Source: a gamma proteobacterium HIMB55 (GTDB lineage Bacteria; Pseudomonadota; Gammaproteobacteria; Pseudomonadales; Halieaceae). Taken from it: a stretch of DNA of 64,000 bases. Of this stretch, positions 26,267 to 35,475 are shown one piece after another. Location: positions 2,376,035 through 2,440,034 of the forward strand of contig AGIF02000001.1 of assembly GCA_000227505.4 (NCBI GenBank), written 5' to 3'. Each line of letters begins with the position of its first letter. Position 1 is the stretch's first letter. A program made the position numbers and the translations under genes. The notes beneath the pieces are model-generated. The model did not search any database, was not told the origin of the DNA, and worked only from the letters and a program-made list of their open reading frames with translations.

Positions 26267-27298
26267 CTAGACGGATGCCTTTTCGTCGCCAAAATCCGAT
26301 ATTGCGATAGCGATATCTACCATTCGATTGGCAAATGCCCACTCGTTATCAAACCAGATCATCAATTTGATGAGCCGCCCCGCGCTCACCTGCGTTTGGG
26401 TTGCATCTACAACACAGGAAGCGTCCATACCGAGGAAATCACACGAAGCGAGTGGCTCATCATTAACGGCAAGAACACCAGAGAAAGAGGGACTCGCCTT
26501 ACGAATCATTTCGTTGACGGCCTCTGGCGTCGTATCGCAACCGACTGCCAGAACAACATCGAGCGAGGATACATTTAGCGTCGGCACGCGCAGTGCGCGC
26601 GCCTGAATCTTATCGGCAAGGTGCGGCAAAAAGCGCTCCACCCCCTGAGCCAAGCCAGTCTCGACAGGAATGACCGAGTTAAAAGCTGCGCGCGTCTTTC
26701 TTAAGTCAGTGTGGTGATAGGCATCGATCACCGGCTGATCATTCATCGCGGAGTGTATCGTCGTGATGATGCCGGCGTTGATCCCGAGTATCTCATCGAC
26801 AATAGATAGAATGGGCATCAAGGCATTGCTGGTGCACGACCCCGCAGAGACAATGGCCATGTCTGAGGTAAGTGCCTGTTGATTGAGCCCCCATATAATG
26901 GTCGCGTCGACATCAGCACTCGCCGGCTGCGATAAGAGTACGCGCTCGACCGAGCCGCCTAAATGCTTAGCCGCTGAGGTCCTGTCGAGCTCTTCCCCAG
27001 TACAATCTATAACCAGCTCAACATTTTGTTTTGCCCAGACATCGTGACCAAAGGCCGCTTCATGGGTCAGCGAAATGGCCTTACCCGCAATGTGGATTGC
27101 GCCCTCGCTAACATTAACGCTAGAGCCAAAGCGCCCGTGGGTAGAGTCATACTTCAGAAGGTGAGCAACCGTTTCGGCATCGGCAAGCTCATTCGCTGCC
27201 ACCAAGGTCAAGGCGGTGCGCGCGTCTTCTCGCTCGCTTATTCGACGCGCCAAAAGACGCCCGATCCTTCCGAGCCCGTTGATACCAACGCGTGTCAT
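26267..27298 (-). CDS. epd: Erythrose-4-phosphate dehydrogenase / GAPDH family
   Basis: An NAD-dependent dehydrogenase of the glyceraldehyde-3-phosphate family. It has [15 protein letters not shown], the catalytic Cys155 in SAGSCTSN, and [12 protein letters not shown] at the end. Epd-like features are [34 protein letters not shown] and RKTRAA. Epd makes 4-phosphoerythronate for pyridoxal phosphate; the tkt-epd-pgk-fba order is that of pseudomonads. The active-site stretch GSCTSN differs from the usual ASCTTN by two residues. Its ATG overlaps the tkt stop (TAATG). It might also act as the glycolytic enzyme, since no other gap gene is in the window. Confidence 0.85.
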   Translation of the reverse strand: MTRVGINGLGRIGRLLARRISEREDARTALTLVAANELADAETVAHLLKYDSTHGRFGSSVNVSEGAIHIAGKAISLTHEAAFGHDVWAKQNVELVIDCTGEELDRTSAAKHLGGSVERVLLSQPASADVDATIIWGLNQQALTSDMAIVSAGSCTSNALMPILSIVDEILGINAGIITTIHSAMNDQPVIDAYHHTDLRKTRAAFNSVIPVETGLAQGVERFLPHLADKIQARALRVPTLNVSSLDVVLAVGCDTTPEAVNEMIRKASPSFSGVLAVNDEPLASCDFLGMDASCVVDATQTQVSAGRLIKLMIWFDNEWAFANRMVDIAIAISDFGDEKASV

Positions 27299-29319
27299 TA
27301 GCTGAGAATTACATCCTCAATCGCGTCGACAACATTCTCGACCGTGAAGCCGAATTCTTTCATCAGCTGAGGGCCGGGCGCTGATTCACCAAACGAGCTC
27401 ATTCCAACGACTCGTCCATCGAGGCCCACATACTTATACCACCAGTCTATGTGAGACGCTTCAACCGCTACGCGTGCCAAAATGTGGCTTGGCAAAACGG
27501 CCTCTCGATACACTGCATCTTGTCGCTCAAAGACATCTGCGCAGGGCATCGAAACAACACGTACACCTCGACCGGCGGCTGACAGCTTTTCAGCGGCATC
27601 GATTGCCAGCGCAACTTCAGAGCCCGTCGCAATCACAATGGCCTCCAGCTCGCCTTGTTCTTCACGCAGCACGTAGGCGCCTCGCGCAACATCAGAAACA
27701 CGCTCGGCAGCACCCACCTGGTGGGGAAGGGTTTGCCGCGAAAAGACCAATGCCGAGGGACCATCTTGTCTAACAATCGCCTGCTTCCAAGCGATGGCAG
27801 ACTCAACAGCGTCACAAGGCCGCCACGTATCTAAGTTCGGTGTTGAGCGCATAGATGCGAGCTGCTCGACGGGCTGGTGGGTAGGGCCATCTTCACCCAA
27901 GCCTACGGAGTCATGCGTGAAGACATAAATAGCGCGCTGACGCATAAGCGCCGCCATGCGCACGGCGTTTCGCGCGTATTCCATAAAGATCAAGAAGGTG
28001 CCGCCAAAGGGAATGAATCCGCCGTGCAGCGCGATGCCGTTCATCATTGCCGCCATGGCAAACTCACGAACACCGTAGTAGATGTAATTACCTTCAGCAT
28101 CGGAGGCGTCGGCACCTTTGGCCTCGGGCCATAGGGTTAAGTTAGAACCCGCCAAGTCAGCACTGCCACCGAGCAGCTCGGGCAGCGTAGGCGCTAGCGC
28201 TGCGATCGCCTGCTGTGACGCTTTGCGCGAGGCGACATCAGATTCATTGGCAACACACTGCGCAATGAAATCATCAACCCCTTTCATAAATTCGTCGGGA
28301 AGTTCACCTCGCATGCGACGCTCGAACTCATCTGCAAGCTCAGGATAAGCGCTGCGATAGCCTTCCAAAGCGCCATTCCAGGAAGCCTCAGCCTGAGCAC
28401 CCGACTCACGCGCATCCCAATGCGCATAGATATCTTCGGGCACGACGAAAGGTGCGTGGCTCCATCCGAGTGCTTCGCGCGTCAGATCAATCTCACCATC
28501 GCCAAGCGGCGAACCATGGCATGACTCGGTACCCTGCTTATTCGGGCTTCCTTTTCCGATCGTCGTCTTGCAGCAGATGATCGTTGGACGGCCGGTTTCA
28601 GCAATGGCTTCGTCGATTGCTTTGGATACCGCTTGAGAGTCATGTCCATCGACATCAGGAATCACGTGCCAACCATAGGCAGCGAATCGCGAAGGCGTGT
28701 CATCAGTGAACCAACCTTCGATCTCACCGTCGATTGAAATGCCATTGTCGTCATAGACAACGGTGAGCTTGCCCAAACCAAGCGTTCCTGCGAGCGAGCA
28801 AGCCTCGTGACTGATGCCTTCCATGAGACAGCCATCGCCAACGAAACACCATGTTCGATGGTCGACGAGCGTGTGATCGCCTTTGTTGAATCTCGCAGCC
28901 ATGAGCTTTTCGGCAACCGCCATGCCCACTGCGTTAGCGAGGCCTTGCCCCAGAGGTCCCGTAGTTGTCTCTACACCGGGCGTATAGCCATATTCGGGGT
29001 GTCCGGGCGTTCTGCTGTGGAGCTGTCGGAAGTCTTTTATGTCATCGATAGAGAGATCGTAGCCCGTTAAGTGCAGCAACGAATAAATCAGCATCGAGCC
29101 GTGACCGTTCGAAAGCACGAATCGGTCTCTGTCCGCCCAATTAGGGTTGTTCGGATTGTGCTTCAGATACTGCGTCCACAACACTTCGGCGATGTCCGCC
29201 ATACCCATGGGTGCGCCAGGGTGGCCTGAATTTGCCTTCTGGACTGCGTCCATCGACAGGGCTCGAATAGCATTGGCGGCTTGCAGTTGCGTTACGGAGG
29301 TGGCGGCGGATTGTTGCAC
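27298..29319 (-). CDS. tkt: Transketolase
   Basis: A thiamine-diphosphate enzyme that moves two-carbon units in the pentose phosphate pathway. The N-terminal domain has [16 protein letters not shown] and [14 protein letters not shown]. The ThDP motif is [13 protein letters not shown]...DDNGISIDG. The middle domain has [20 protein letters not shown]. 673 residues, complete. The start is GTG 29319, with GAGG about 11 bases upstream. First gene of tkt-epd-pgk-fba; its product erythrose-4-phosphate is the substrate of Epd. Confidence 0.97.
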   Translation of the reverse strand: MQQSAATSVTQLQAANAIRALSMDAVQKANSGHPGAPMGMADIAEVLWTQYLKHNPNNPNWADRDRFVLSNGHGSMLIYSLLHLTGYDLSIDDIKDFRQLHSRTPGHPEYGYTPGVETTTGPLGQGLANAVGMAVAEKLMAARFNKGDHTLVDHRTWCFVGDGCLMEGISHEACSLAGTLGLGKLTVVYDDNGISIDGEIEGWFTDDTPSRFAAYGWHVIPDVDGHDSQAVSKAIDEAIAETGRPTIICCKTTIGKGSPNKQGTESCHGSPLGDGEIDLTREALGWSHAPFVVPEDIYAHWDARESGAQAEASWNGALEGYRSAYPELADEFERRMRGELPDEFMKGVDDFIAQCVANESDVASRKASQQAIAALAPTLPELLGGSADLAGSNLTLWPEAKGADASDAEGNYIYYGVREFAMAAMMNGIALHGGFIPFGGTFLIFMEYARNAVRMAALMRQRAIYVFTHDSVGLGEDGPTHQPVEQLASMRSTPNLDTWRPCDAVESAIAWKQAIVRQDGPSALVFSRQTLPHQVGAAERVSDVARGAYVLREEQGELEAIVIATGSEVALAIDAAEKLSAAGRGVRVVSMPCADVFERQDAVYREAVLPSHILARVAVEASHIDWWYKYVGLDGRVVGMSSFGESAPGPQLMKEFGFTVENVVDAIEDVILS

Positions 29320-29545
29320 AACGAGGTCCTCAGTAGGGGGATTCGATTCGGGCGCAATGATCGCACGTATTACGATGAAATACGCAGGTAATTACGGATT
29401 TTGTAGTACCTTTTTGGAGTAGCTTTTTGTCGAGTAGCGCGCAGGGCGTCGAGGAGTGGATAGGGGTGCTGTAGACACCCATAAAAGACGCCCACGAGAT
29501 TTGTTTGTTCAGTGGTCGCCCGCCACAACATTGCGATTCTGTTCG

Positions 29546-29660
29546 TCCTACTTACTGCTTCCTCCCTACGCTACTTTCTTGCGACGGTTCTCCCCACTTC
29601 TCGGCACTTCCTAAGACGCTTCCATCCTTACACACTTCCTCCATGCTTAGACACTTCCTT
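29546..29660 (-). other. GGA-rich repeat segment, possible CsrA/RsmA-binding RNA
   Basis: Read on the minus strand, this stretch of about 115 bases has roughly ten GGA triplets, many as AGGAAGTG or GGAGGAAG. Two near-identical 13-base units lie 19 bases apart on the plus strand: TTACACACTTCCT (29628-29640) and TTAGACACTTCCT (29647-29659). A third CACTTCCT is at 29605-29612. GGA clusters are the binding sites of CsrA/RsmA. It could be a titrating small RNA or part of a long tkt leader. No terminator was found on the minus strand, so this is a hypothesis. Confidence 0.3.
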
Positions 29661-29860
29661 CTTGCTTTTCTGGCCACCCTCGAATTGAGGAGCAGTGCAG
29701 TCAACCGGCGTTTAGGGCTGGGCGTTTTCGGAGCCCCAAAAGCGGGAAACTTGGGAGCGGCTTGTGCCGGTAAACGACCAAAGCCTCAAAAGCGACACTC
29801 AACGCCTTCTATTGGTTTCATTTTGCCTGTACTTTTGTTAAAAGCATCTTTGGAAAACCA

Positions 29861-29884
29861 GAGTGGGGAATTCCGCCCTCACTC
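29861..29884 (+). other. Stem-loop just before the receptor ribosome-binding site
   Basis: GAGTGGGG (29861-29868) pairs with CCC-T-CACTC (29876-29884): an 8-bp stem with one bulged T and loop AATTCCG. It ends about nine bases before the AAGGAG at 29894-29899. There is no T-run, so it is not a terminator; it might influence translation or mRNA stability. Confidence 0.4.
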
Positions 29885-29909
29885 TTCATAAAAAAGGAGT
29901 CGAACTGCA

Positions 29910-32900
29910 ATGTTCAGATTAAAGCCATTAGCGGCCGCGACTCTTCTGGGGACCTTATTTACAGCGAACGCTGCATTTGCCCAAGAAGAAGCGCAATTAG
30001 AGTCGTCTACCATTGAGGCTGTTGCAAATGAATCCGCGACAGCTAATACCGATTCGGTGGAAGAAGTTATTGTCACAGGTTCCCGCCTGCGCAGTTCAAC
30101 CTACTCCAGCGTTTCACCTCTACAAATCATTGATGCAGAATTTCAGCGTGAAGTCGGTTTAATCGACGCGACCGACATTTTGCAGAACTCTACGAGTGCT
30201 GGTGGTCAGCAGATTGACCTTACCTTTAACGGATTCGTATTGGACAACGGCCCCGGTTCAACCACCATCAGCCTTCGCGGCCTGGGTGCAAACCGTACGC
30301 TCGTCTTGATGAACGGTCGACGTCTCGCGCCAAGCGGCGTGGAGGGTGCGCCGTCTGCACCGAATATCTCGCTGGTGCCACAGCTGATGGTTGCTCGCTA
30401 CGAGAACCTATTGGATGCGGGCTCATCGATCTACGGATCTGATGCGATTGCCGGTGCCAGCAACATCATCACGCGTAAAGATTTCGATGGCCTAGAAATT
30501 CAAGTCTTTACCGACACCCCTGACCGAAACGGAGGTGACAGCAGCACCATCGCAGCTGCCTGGGGTTTCAACACTGACAAGAGCGTATTTGGTATCGGCG
30601 TGGAATACGCCGAGCAAGAGCGTGTATTAATGTCAGATCGTCCATGGACAAACGAGTGTACAGGTAACGTTGAAATCACCGAAAGTGGTGAGATTCGTCG
30701 CCAAGATCAGTACTACGCAAACCTCGGCTATCCTGATGTGGGCCAGTGTTCATCGCTCTCATTAGCGGCCAGAACATTTGTTCCTGGTACGCGTTATGGC
30801 TCGATCTACTACACACCGGGCTCTTCTAACGGCGGCTGGGGCAACTTCACTGAGTCAGGTGACCCCTACACAGGCTTGGCCGCAGATGGCAACGGTGACG
30901 GTGTCGGCGACATCAACTTCCTCGACTACAACCTGAATGGCGCACCGAGCGATCTAGCTTCTGATTTACTACCCAAGTCTGAATCGCTGAACATTCTGGC
31001 TTACGGTGAGACAACGCTCGAAGGTGATATGAACATCACGCCTTACTTTGAGGCGATGTATAACACCTATGAAGTTAACCAGAACAGTGGTGAGGGCCAG
31101 CTCTTCCCTAACGTTCCTGCATTGAACCCTTACAATCTTTGTAACCCCGATGCGGAAAACGGTGTGGATTGTGGCTTGGGCTATGACGCCTATCTCACCA
31201 ACCCCAACATCGTTCAAAACTTTGCCAATTACTACTTAGACGCGGCGAATTGCTTCGGCGTACCAGCACCGTTCTGCTCACCAGCGACCTTTGGCTTGTT
31301 GGGCGGTCCTTCTGGTCCTCTCGCGACAATTCCTATCGTCTCAGTACGCGGCGATCGAAACCTCGTTGATGTAGAAATGGAACAGATGCGCCTTGTTTTG
31401 GGTGCGTCCGCAGACCTTCCGTTCCTTGACGTCGGTTCGCTCAGCAACTGGCGCGGTGATTTCTCGATCGCCTACAACCGCTCCGAAGGTGATTCGGCGC
31501 GTTACGGTGTTCGTGAAGATCGCTTGGAGTTGGCGCTAGGCTATTACTCATCGACCAGTACACCGTGTGAAAACGACCTCGGGGCAACCTTGGCGTCAGA
31601 CACCGCGGGTTGTGTTCCGGTCAATATGTACGCGCCATCGCTTTACCCTGTTGGCACTGTGACCGGTGACTTCGCGACTCAGGCAGAGCGTGACTATCTC
31701 TTCGATTCACGTGACTTCAACACAGTATACGAGCAGACGCTTGTGAGCTTGGTACTCGACGGTGACATTTTTGAAATGCCCGGCGGTGAAATGGCGAAGA
31801 TGGCGATTGGTTACGAATACCGTAACGATGATATTCAGTCTAACCCCGATGCGGTAGCACGCGATGGTCTGTTCTGGGGCTTCTTCTCAGACAAGGGCGC
31901 TTTCGGTGACGTCACACTAAATGAAGTGTTTGGTGAAATCGAACTGCCACTTCGTGCTGATATGCCTCTACTCAAGGAGCTGACTGTTAACCTGTCGGGT
32001 CGTTTGACTGACCACGACTACTACGGTGAAAACGACACAGCGTCTGTGAAAGTTGGCTACCGTCCGTCAGAGCCCTTCTTGCTTCGCGCAACTTGGGGTA
32101 CTGCGTTCCGAGCGCCAAACAACCGCGAGTTGTTCTTGCTTGGTTCGACGGGCTTCACCAACGTGTTTGACCCTTGCTACGTTCCAGAATCTGCCATTGG
32201 TGGAATTGGCGACGGCGCAAACGAAGGAGCTTACATTCCTGAGCGTGATCAGCGCGATCCAGAGCTGCTAGCTAACTGTCGTGCAACTGGTGTTGATCCA
32301 ACACTGGCTAACAACGGTGGCTTTAACAGCTTCAGCACCGAAGTTCAGACCGGTGGTAGCTTGACCCTCGATCCTGAGGAATCTGAGTCTTACACCTATG
32401 GTTTTGCCTACGAGCAGGACTTCAGCAACAAGTTCGACCTTTCACTGGGCATGACTTACTACTCAGTTAAAGTTGAGAACACCGTGATTGAGCCTTCTAC
32501 CAGCTTCATCATTGCAGATTGTCTCTACGACGAAGCGGGAACCGGTGCTTCGGTCTTCTGTGAGCGCATCCAGCGTGACCTTTCAGACCCTACCGACCCT
32601 CGTATCCAACTGATGGACCTTGGCTTCATTAACCGTGACCTCGAGCGAGCACGCGGTATCGACTACAACCTGACCTTCCGGGATGTAATCGACCTGGGTG
32701 TACCCGTCAACCTCTCGGTTAACTTGACTGCTAACCGAAACCTTGAGCGTTCGTTGACCTTCACCAATGCTGACGGCACCGTTGACTTCGAGGACTACTC
32801 GGGTGAGTGGGGCTTGTCTGAGTGGCGTGCACTGGGTCAGGTTCGTTTGAACTGGGATCGCTGGACCTTTAACTGGCAGACACGCTACTTAGGTGCAGTC

Positions 32901-33218
32901 TCACAGGATGTGGATGCTATTGATGAGTTCTCTGATGCCTTCACGGCTTCAGATACTTGTTTGGGACCACCCGATGACGAGCTCTGTCGTGACTACGGCG
33001 AAACTGGCAGCTACATGGTTCACAACGTCTCGCTCTTCTACCGTGAAGACAACTGGACGTTGGGCATGGGCGTCAGAAACCTTGAGGACAAGGCACCACC
33101 GCTGGCTGACCCCAGTGAAGTTACAGGCGTTAAAGCACGTCCTATCGGTTACGGCTATGATGTCTTTGGACGTACGTTCTTCTTGAACGCGTCTTACAAC
33201 TTCGATCTCGGCTTCTAA
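29910..33218 (+). CDS. TonB-dependent outer-membrane receptor
   Basis: A complete 1102-residue receptor. The signal peptide is about residues 1-24 (ends NAAFAQEE). A TonB-box-like segment follows (SVEEVIVTGSRLR, about 49-61). The plug has ISLRGLGANRTLVLMNGRRLAPSG and the end AGSSIYGSDAIAGASNIITRKD. A large barrel runs to the last strand (FFLNASYNFDLGF). It is of the long receptor class common in marine, peptide- and polymer-using Alteromonadales and relatives. A terminator separates it from an S9 peptidase gene 93 bases downstream, so peptide uptake is a reasonable inference, not shown. Confidence 0.95.
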   Translation: MFRLKPLAAATLLGTLFTANAAFAQEEAQLESSTIEAVANESATANTDSVEEVIVTGSRLRSSTYSSVSPLQIIDAEFQREVGLIDATDILQNSTSAGGQQIDLTFNGFVLDNGPGSTTISLRGLGANRTLVLMNGRRLAPSGVEGAPSAPNISLVPQLMVARYENLLDAGSSIYGSDAIAGASNIITRKDFDGLEIQVFTDTPDRNGGDSSTIAAAWGFNTDKSVFGIGVEYAEQERVLMSDRPWTNECTGNVEITESGEIRRQDQYYANLGYPDVGQCSSLSLAARTFVPGTRYGSIYYTPGSSNGGWGNFTESGDPYTGLAADGNGDGVGDINFLDYNLNGAPSDLASDLLPKSESLNILAYGETTLEGDMNITPYFEAMYNTYEVNQNSGEGQLFPNVPALNPYNLCNPDAENGVDCGLGYDAYLTNPNIVQNFANYYLDAANCFGVPAPFCSPATFGLLGGPSGPLATIPIVSVRGDRNLVDVEMEQMRLVLGASADLPFLDVGSLSNWRGDFSIAYNRSEGDSARYGVREDRLELALGYYSSTSTPCENDLGATLASDTAGCVPVNMYAPSLYPVGTVTGDFATQAERDYLFDSRDFNTVYEQTLVSLVLDGDIFEMPGGEMAKMAIGYEYRNDDIQSNPDAVARDGLFWGFFSDKGAFGDVTLNEVFGEIELPLRADMPLLKELTVNLSGRLTDHDYYGENDTASVKVGYRPSEPFLLRATWGTAFRAPNNRELFLLGSTGFTNVFDPCYVPESAIGGIGDGANEGAYIPERDQRDPELLANCRATGVDPTLANNGGFNSFSTEVQTGGSLTLDPEESESYTYGFAYEQDFSNKFDLSLGMTYYSVKVENTVIEPSTSFIIADCLYDEAGTGASVFCERIQRDLSDPTDPRIQLMDLGFINRDLERARGIDYNLTFRDVIDLGVPVNLSVNLTANRNLERSLTFTNADGTVDFEDYSGEWGLSEWRALGQVRLNWDRWTFNWQTRYLGAVSQDVDAIDEFSDAFTASDTCLGPPDDELCRDYGETGSYMVHNVSLFYREDNWTLGMGVRNLEDKAPPLADPSEVTGVKARPIGYGYDVFGRTFFLNASYNFDLGF

Positions 33219-33236
33219 AGCCAACTTAATTGTCAC

Positions 33237-33265
33237 AAAAGCGCACTTAGGTGCGCTTTTTTTTT
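33237..33265 (+). terminator. Rho-independent terminator of the receptor gene
   Basis: AAAAGCGCAC pairs with GTGCGCTTTT around loop TTAG (33247-33250), followed by nine T residues (33257-33265). It lies 18 bases after the receptor stop. Confidence 0.95.
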
Positions 33266-33310
33266 GCCAAATCGGCTAGCATATGCAGCGTCTACCAGAG
33301 GAGATGACTT

Positions 33311-35284
33311 ATGTACCGCGCTGGAGGTATCGCCTTACTTTTTTGCCTACTTATTACAGAAGTAGCCGCAGAGCCTTACCCACTGGATTATTGGGCAAGA
33401 AGATCAGCCGTCACCGGCGTCTCGCTATCACCTGACGGGTCTAAGTTTGCGCTGACCCGAATTCTTGAGCGAGGTGGTAACCCTATCATTGAGCTCTATG
33501 ACTCGGATGATCTGTCGGCGAAACCCGTGCGCATCGATTCAAGCCCCTCGGAAATCATGCCGGGAGTAAGCTGGATTGATGGTGATGTTTTTTTATTCTC
33601 AACACGGCAGAAAGTGCGAAAAATCATTCAAGGTTTCAACCGCGGTGTTTACGAATACCAAAACGTCAAATACGACAGCTCAAAAAACGCTTTGGGGCGA
33701 ATTCGGCAAGAAGCCTTTAGAGTTGAAGAAACCCTCCCCGGGAAAAAAAATAAAATAATCATTTCGAGCAGGGAAGACGTCGCCGATCGAGCTGGAAAAA
33801 ATAAGACATTTTTCAGACCTCGTTCTTATTGGGAATACGACCTAAAAACGGATCGCCGTAAACTTCTAATGCGCGGCAGACTGTCCTTGGGTAGCGTAGC
33901 GTTCAACAGCGAAGGTGAGGCCACACACGCTTACGGTTACGACTTTAGAACGAATGACTTTGTCTATTACTGGCGCCCTAAAGGCACGAAAGAATGGGAA
34001 GAAATGTATCGTCTTTCTCAGAATAGCTTTGAGACTTTTAGCCCTATTTTTCCAGATCCTAATGCAGCAAATAATTTCTTAGTAGTGGCCCATAATGGCT
34101 ACGATAAGCAAGGCCTATGGTCTTTTGATGCAGAAAAGCAAGAATTTACCGAAGCAATTTACCGACGAAATGATGTGGACGGAGGCTATCCGATTCGTCA
34201 CAGCAATCGACACACTAACCCTGATGAAATGGTGGGCATCGGTTGGTGCAAAGACAAATGCCACCGAGAATTTTTCGATGGCCAAGAGGCAGCGCTTTAC
34301 CGCCAGCTTGAAGGTATCATCCCCAACGCCGACCAGGTGAGAATTCAAGACCGCTCACGCGATGGCAATACGTTAATTGTGAGCAATTTGGGGCCTCGAG
34401 ACCCAGGCACGTATTACCTGATCCGTAACGGTAAGATATCTAAAATCAGTGGAAGAAAGCCATACCTTGAGCACGACCAACTCGCAAAAGTTGAGTACAT
34501 TACTTACCAAGCACGGGATGGCGTGGAGATCTCTGGTTACGTCACAGTTCCCAATGGAGAAGGGCCGTTCCCGCTCGTTGTCATGCCCCACGGTGGGCCC
34601 TACGTCTCAGAAACCATTGACCGATTCGACGAGTGGTCACAATTACTTGCCAACCACGGTTATGTGGTCCTTCAACCGCAATATCGAGGATCAAAAAAAT
34701 ACGGCTTAGATTTTTACCAATCAGCCTTTATCAACGGTTCTGAGGCGGGCCGCGCAATGCAAGACGATAAGGACGATGGCGCGCTTTATTTGGTCAAGCA
34801 AGGTCTTGTCGATCCTAATCGAATGGCGATGTTCGGCTGGTCGTACGGCGGTTACGCCGCGCTCGTTGCCGCATCGCGTGAAGATCAAATATACCAATGC
34901 GCCATTGCAGGCGCGGCGGTTACCGATCCAGAAATGCAAATGGATTATTACCGGTATGGGATTGAAGGCGCACAAGAGGTTGAACAATTAACAACGTGGG
35001 ACGGTGCAATATCGCCAATCAAGGAAGTGGAAAACATTAATGTCCCGCTTCTCATCGTGCATGGTGATGTGGACCAGCGAGTACCCCCTGAGCATTTTGA
35101 TAAGTACATTGCGGAGCTTGACCGGGCGGGAATTAATTACCAAAAGCTCATTCTAGAGGGTGCTGACCACTTCTCGAGCACACTCACCTATGACCACAAG
35201 TTTGAGTTTTACGAGGCCATGCTCGACTTCTTTAAGAATGACTGCGGCGCAATGAGCACGGGAGATTCATTAGCAAATCGCTAG
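33311..35284 (+). CDS. Secreted S9 (prolyl oligopeptidase family) peptidase
   Basis: A 657-residue serine peptidase with an N-terminal signal peptide (about residues 1-20, ending VAAEP). A WD/beta-propeller-like domain follows to about residue 390. The C-terminal alpha/beta-hydrolase domain has Ser511 in GWSYGGYAAL, Asp in HGDVDQRVPPEHF (about residue 586) and His in GADHFSS (about 619). This layout fits the S9C group of acylaminoacyl or dipeptidyl peptidases, probably periplasmic. The GAGGAG upstream sets the ATG at 33311. It probably breaks down peptides taken up by the receptor next to it. Confidence 0.93.
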   Translation: MYRAGGIALLFCLLITEVAAEPYPLDYWARRSAVTGVSLSPDGSKFALTRILERGGNPIIELYDSDDLSAKPVRIDSSPSEIMPGVSWIDGDVFLFSTRQKVRKIIQGFNRGVYEYQNVKYDSSKNALGRIRQEAFRVEETLPGKKNKIIISSREDVADRAGKNKTFFRPRSYWEYDLKTDRRKLLMRGRLSLGSVAFNSEGEATHAYGYDFRTNDFVYYWRPKGTKEWEEMYRLSQNSFETFSPIFPDPNAANNFLVVAHNGYDKQGLWSFDAEKQEFTEAIYRRNDVDGGYPIRHSNRHTNPDEMVGIGWCKDKCHREFFDGQEAALYRQLEGIIPNADQVRIQDRSRDGNTLIVSNLGPRDPGTYYLIRNGKISKISGRKPYLEHDQLAKVEYITYQARDGVEISGYVTVPNGEGPFPLVVMPHGGPYVSETIDRFDEWSQLLANHGYVVLQPQYRGSKKYGLDFYQSAFINGSEAGRAMQDDKDDGALYLVKQGLVDPNRMAMFGWSYGGYAALVAASREDQIYQCAIAGAAVTDPEMQMDYYRYGIEGAQEVEQLTTWDGAISPIKEVENINVPLLIVHGDVDQRVPPEHFDKYIAELDRAGINYQKLILEGADHFSSTLTYDHKFEFYEAMLDFFKNDCGAMSTGDSLANR

Positions 35285-35347
35285 ACATTAGCGTTGCACT
35301 AAGTGGTCGATCGTTACGGCCTAGTGAGTTATGCAATGACACCCATC

Positions 35348-35371
35348 AAAGCCCTCATCCGAGGGCTTTTT
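35348..35371 (+). terminator. Rho-independent terminator after the S9 peptidase
   Basis: GCCCTC (35351-35356) pairs with GAGGGC (35361-35366) around ATCC, with an A-run before and five T residues after. It lies 64 bases after the peptidase stop. Confidence 0.85.
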
Positions 35372-35475
35372 ATTGCGCTTACATTTAGCCCACAGATCAC
35401 AAAGTACGACCAACGAACAAAACACAATATACGTTGCTTTATCACCAATACCTTGCGGTAACAAAAGGCCTTGGT

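Larger units (their letters stand above)
29320..29909. other. 590-base gene-free interval between tkt and the second receptor
   Basis: A divergent intergenic region with no credible protein. It holds a C/T-rich stretch with repeated CACTTCCT units (29546-29660), a G/C-rich middle part (about 29700-29790) and a hairpin at 29861-29884. A 129-codon plus-strand frame covers the repeats but has no recognisable domain. Promoters for tkt and the receptor must lie here, but no strong -35/-10 pair stood out. Confidence 0.6.

Noticed and set aside
29505-29891. Open frame of 128 codons on the plus strand upstream of the second receptor
   Set aside because: No recognisable domain, a composition driven by the CACTTCCT repeats, no good ribosome site, and it would end only about 20 bases before the receptor start. 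Treated as chance.
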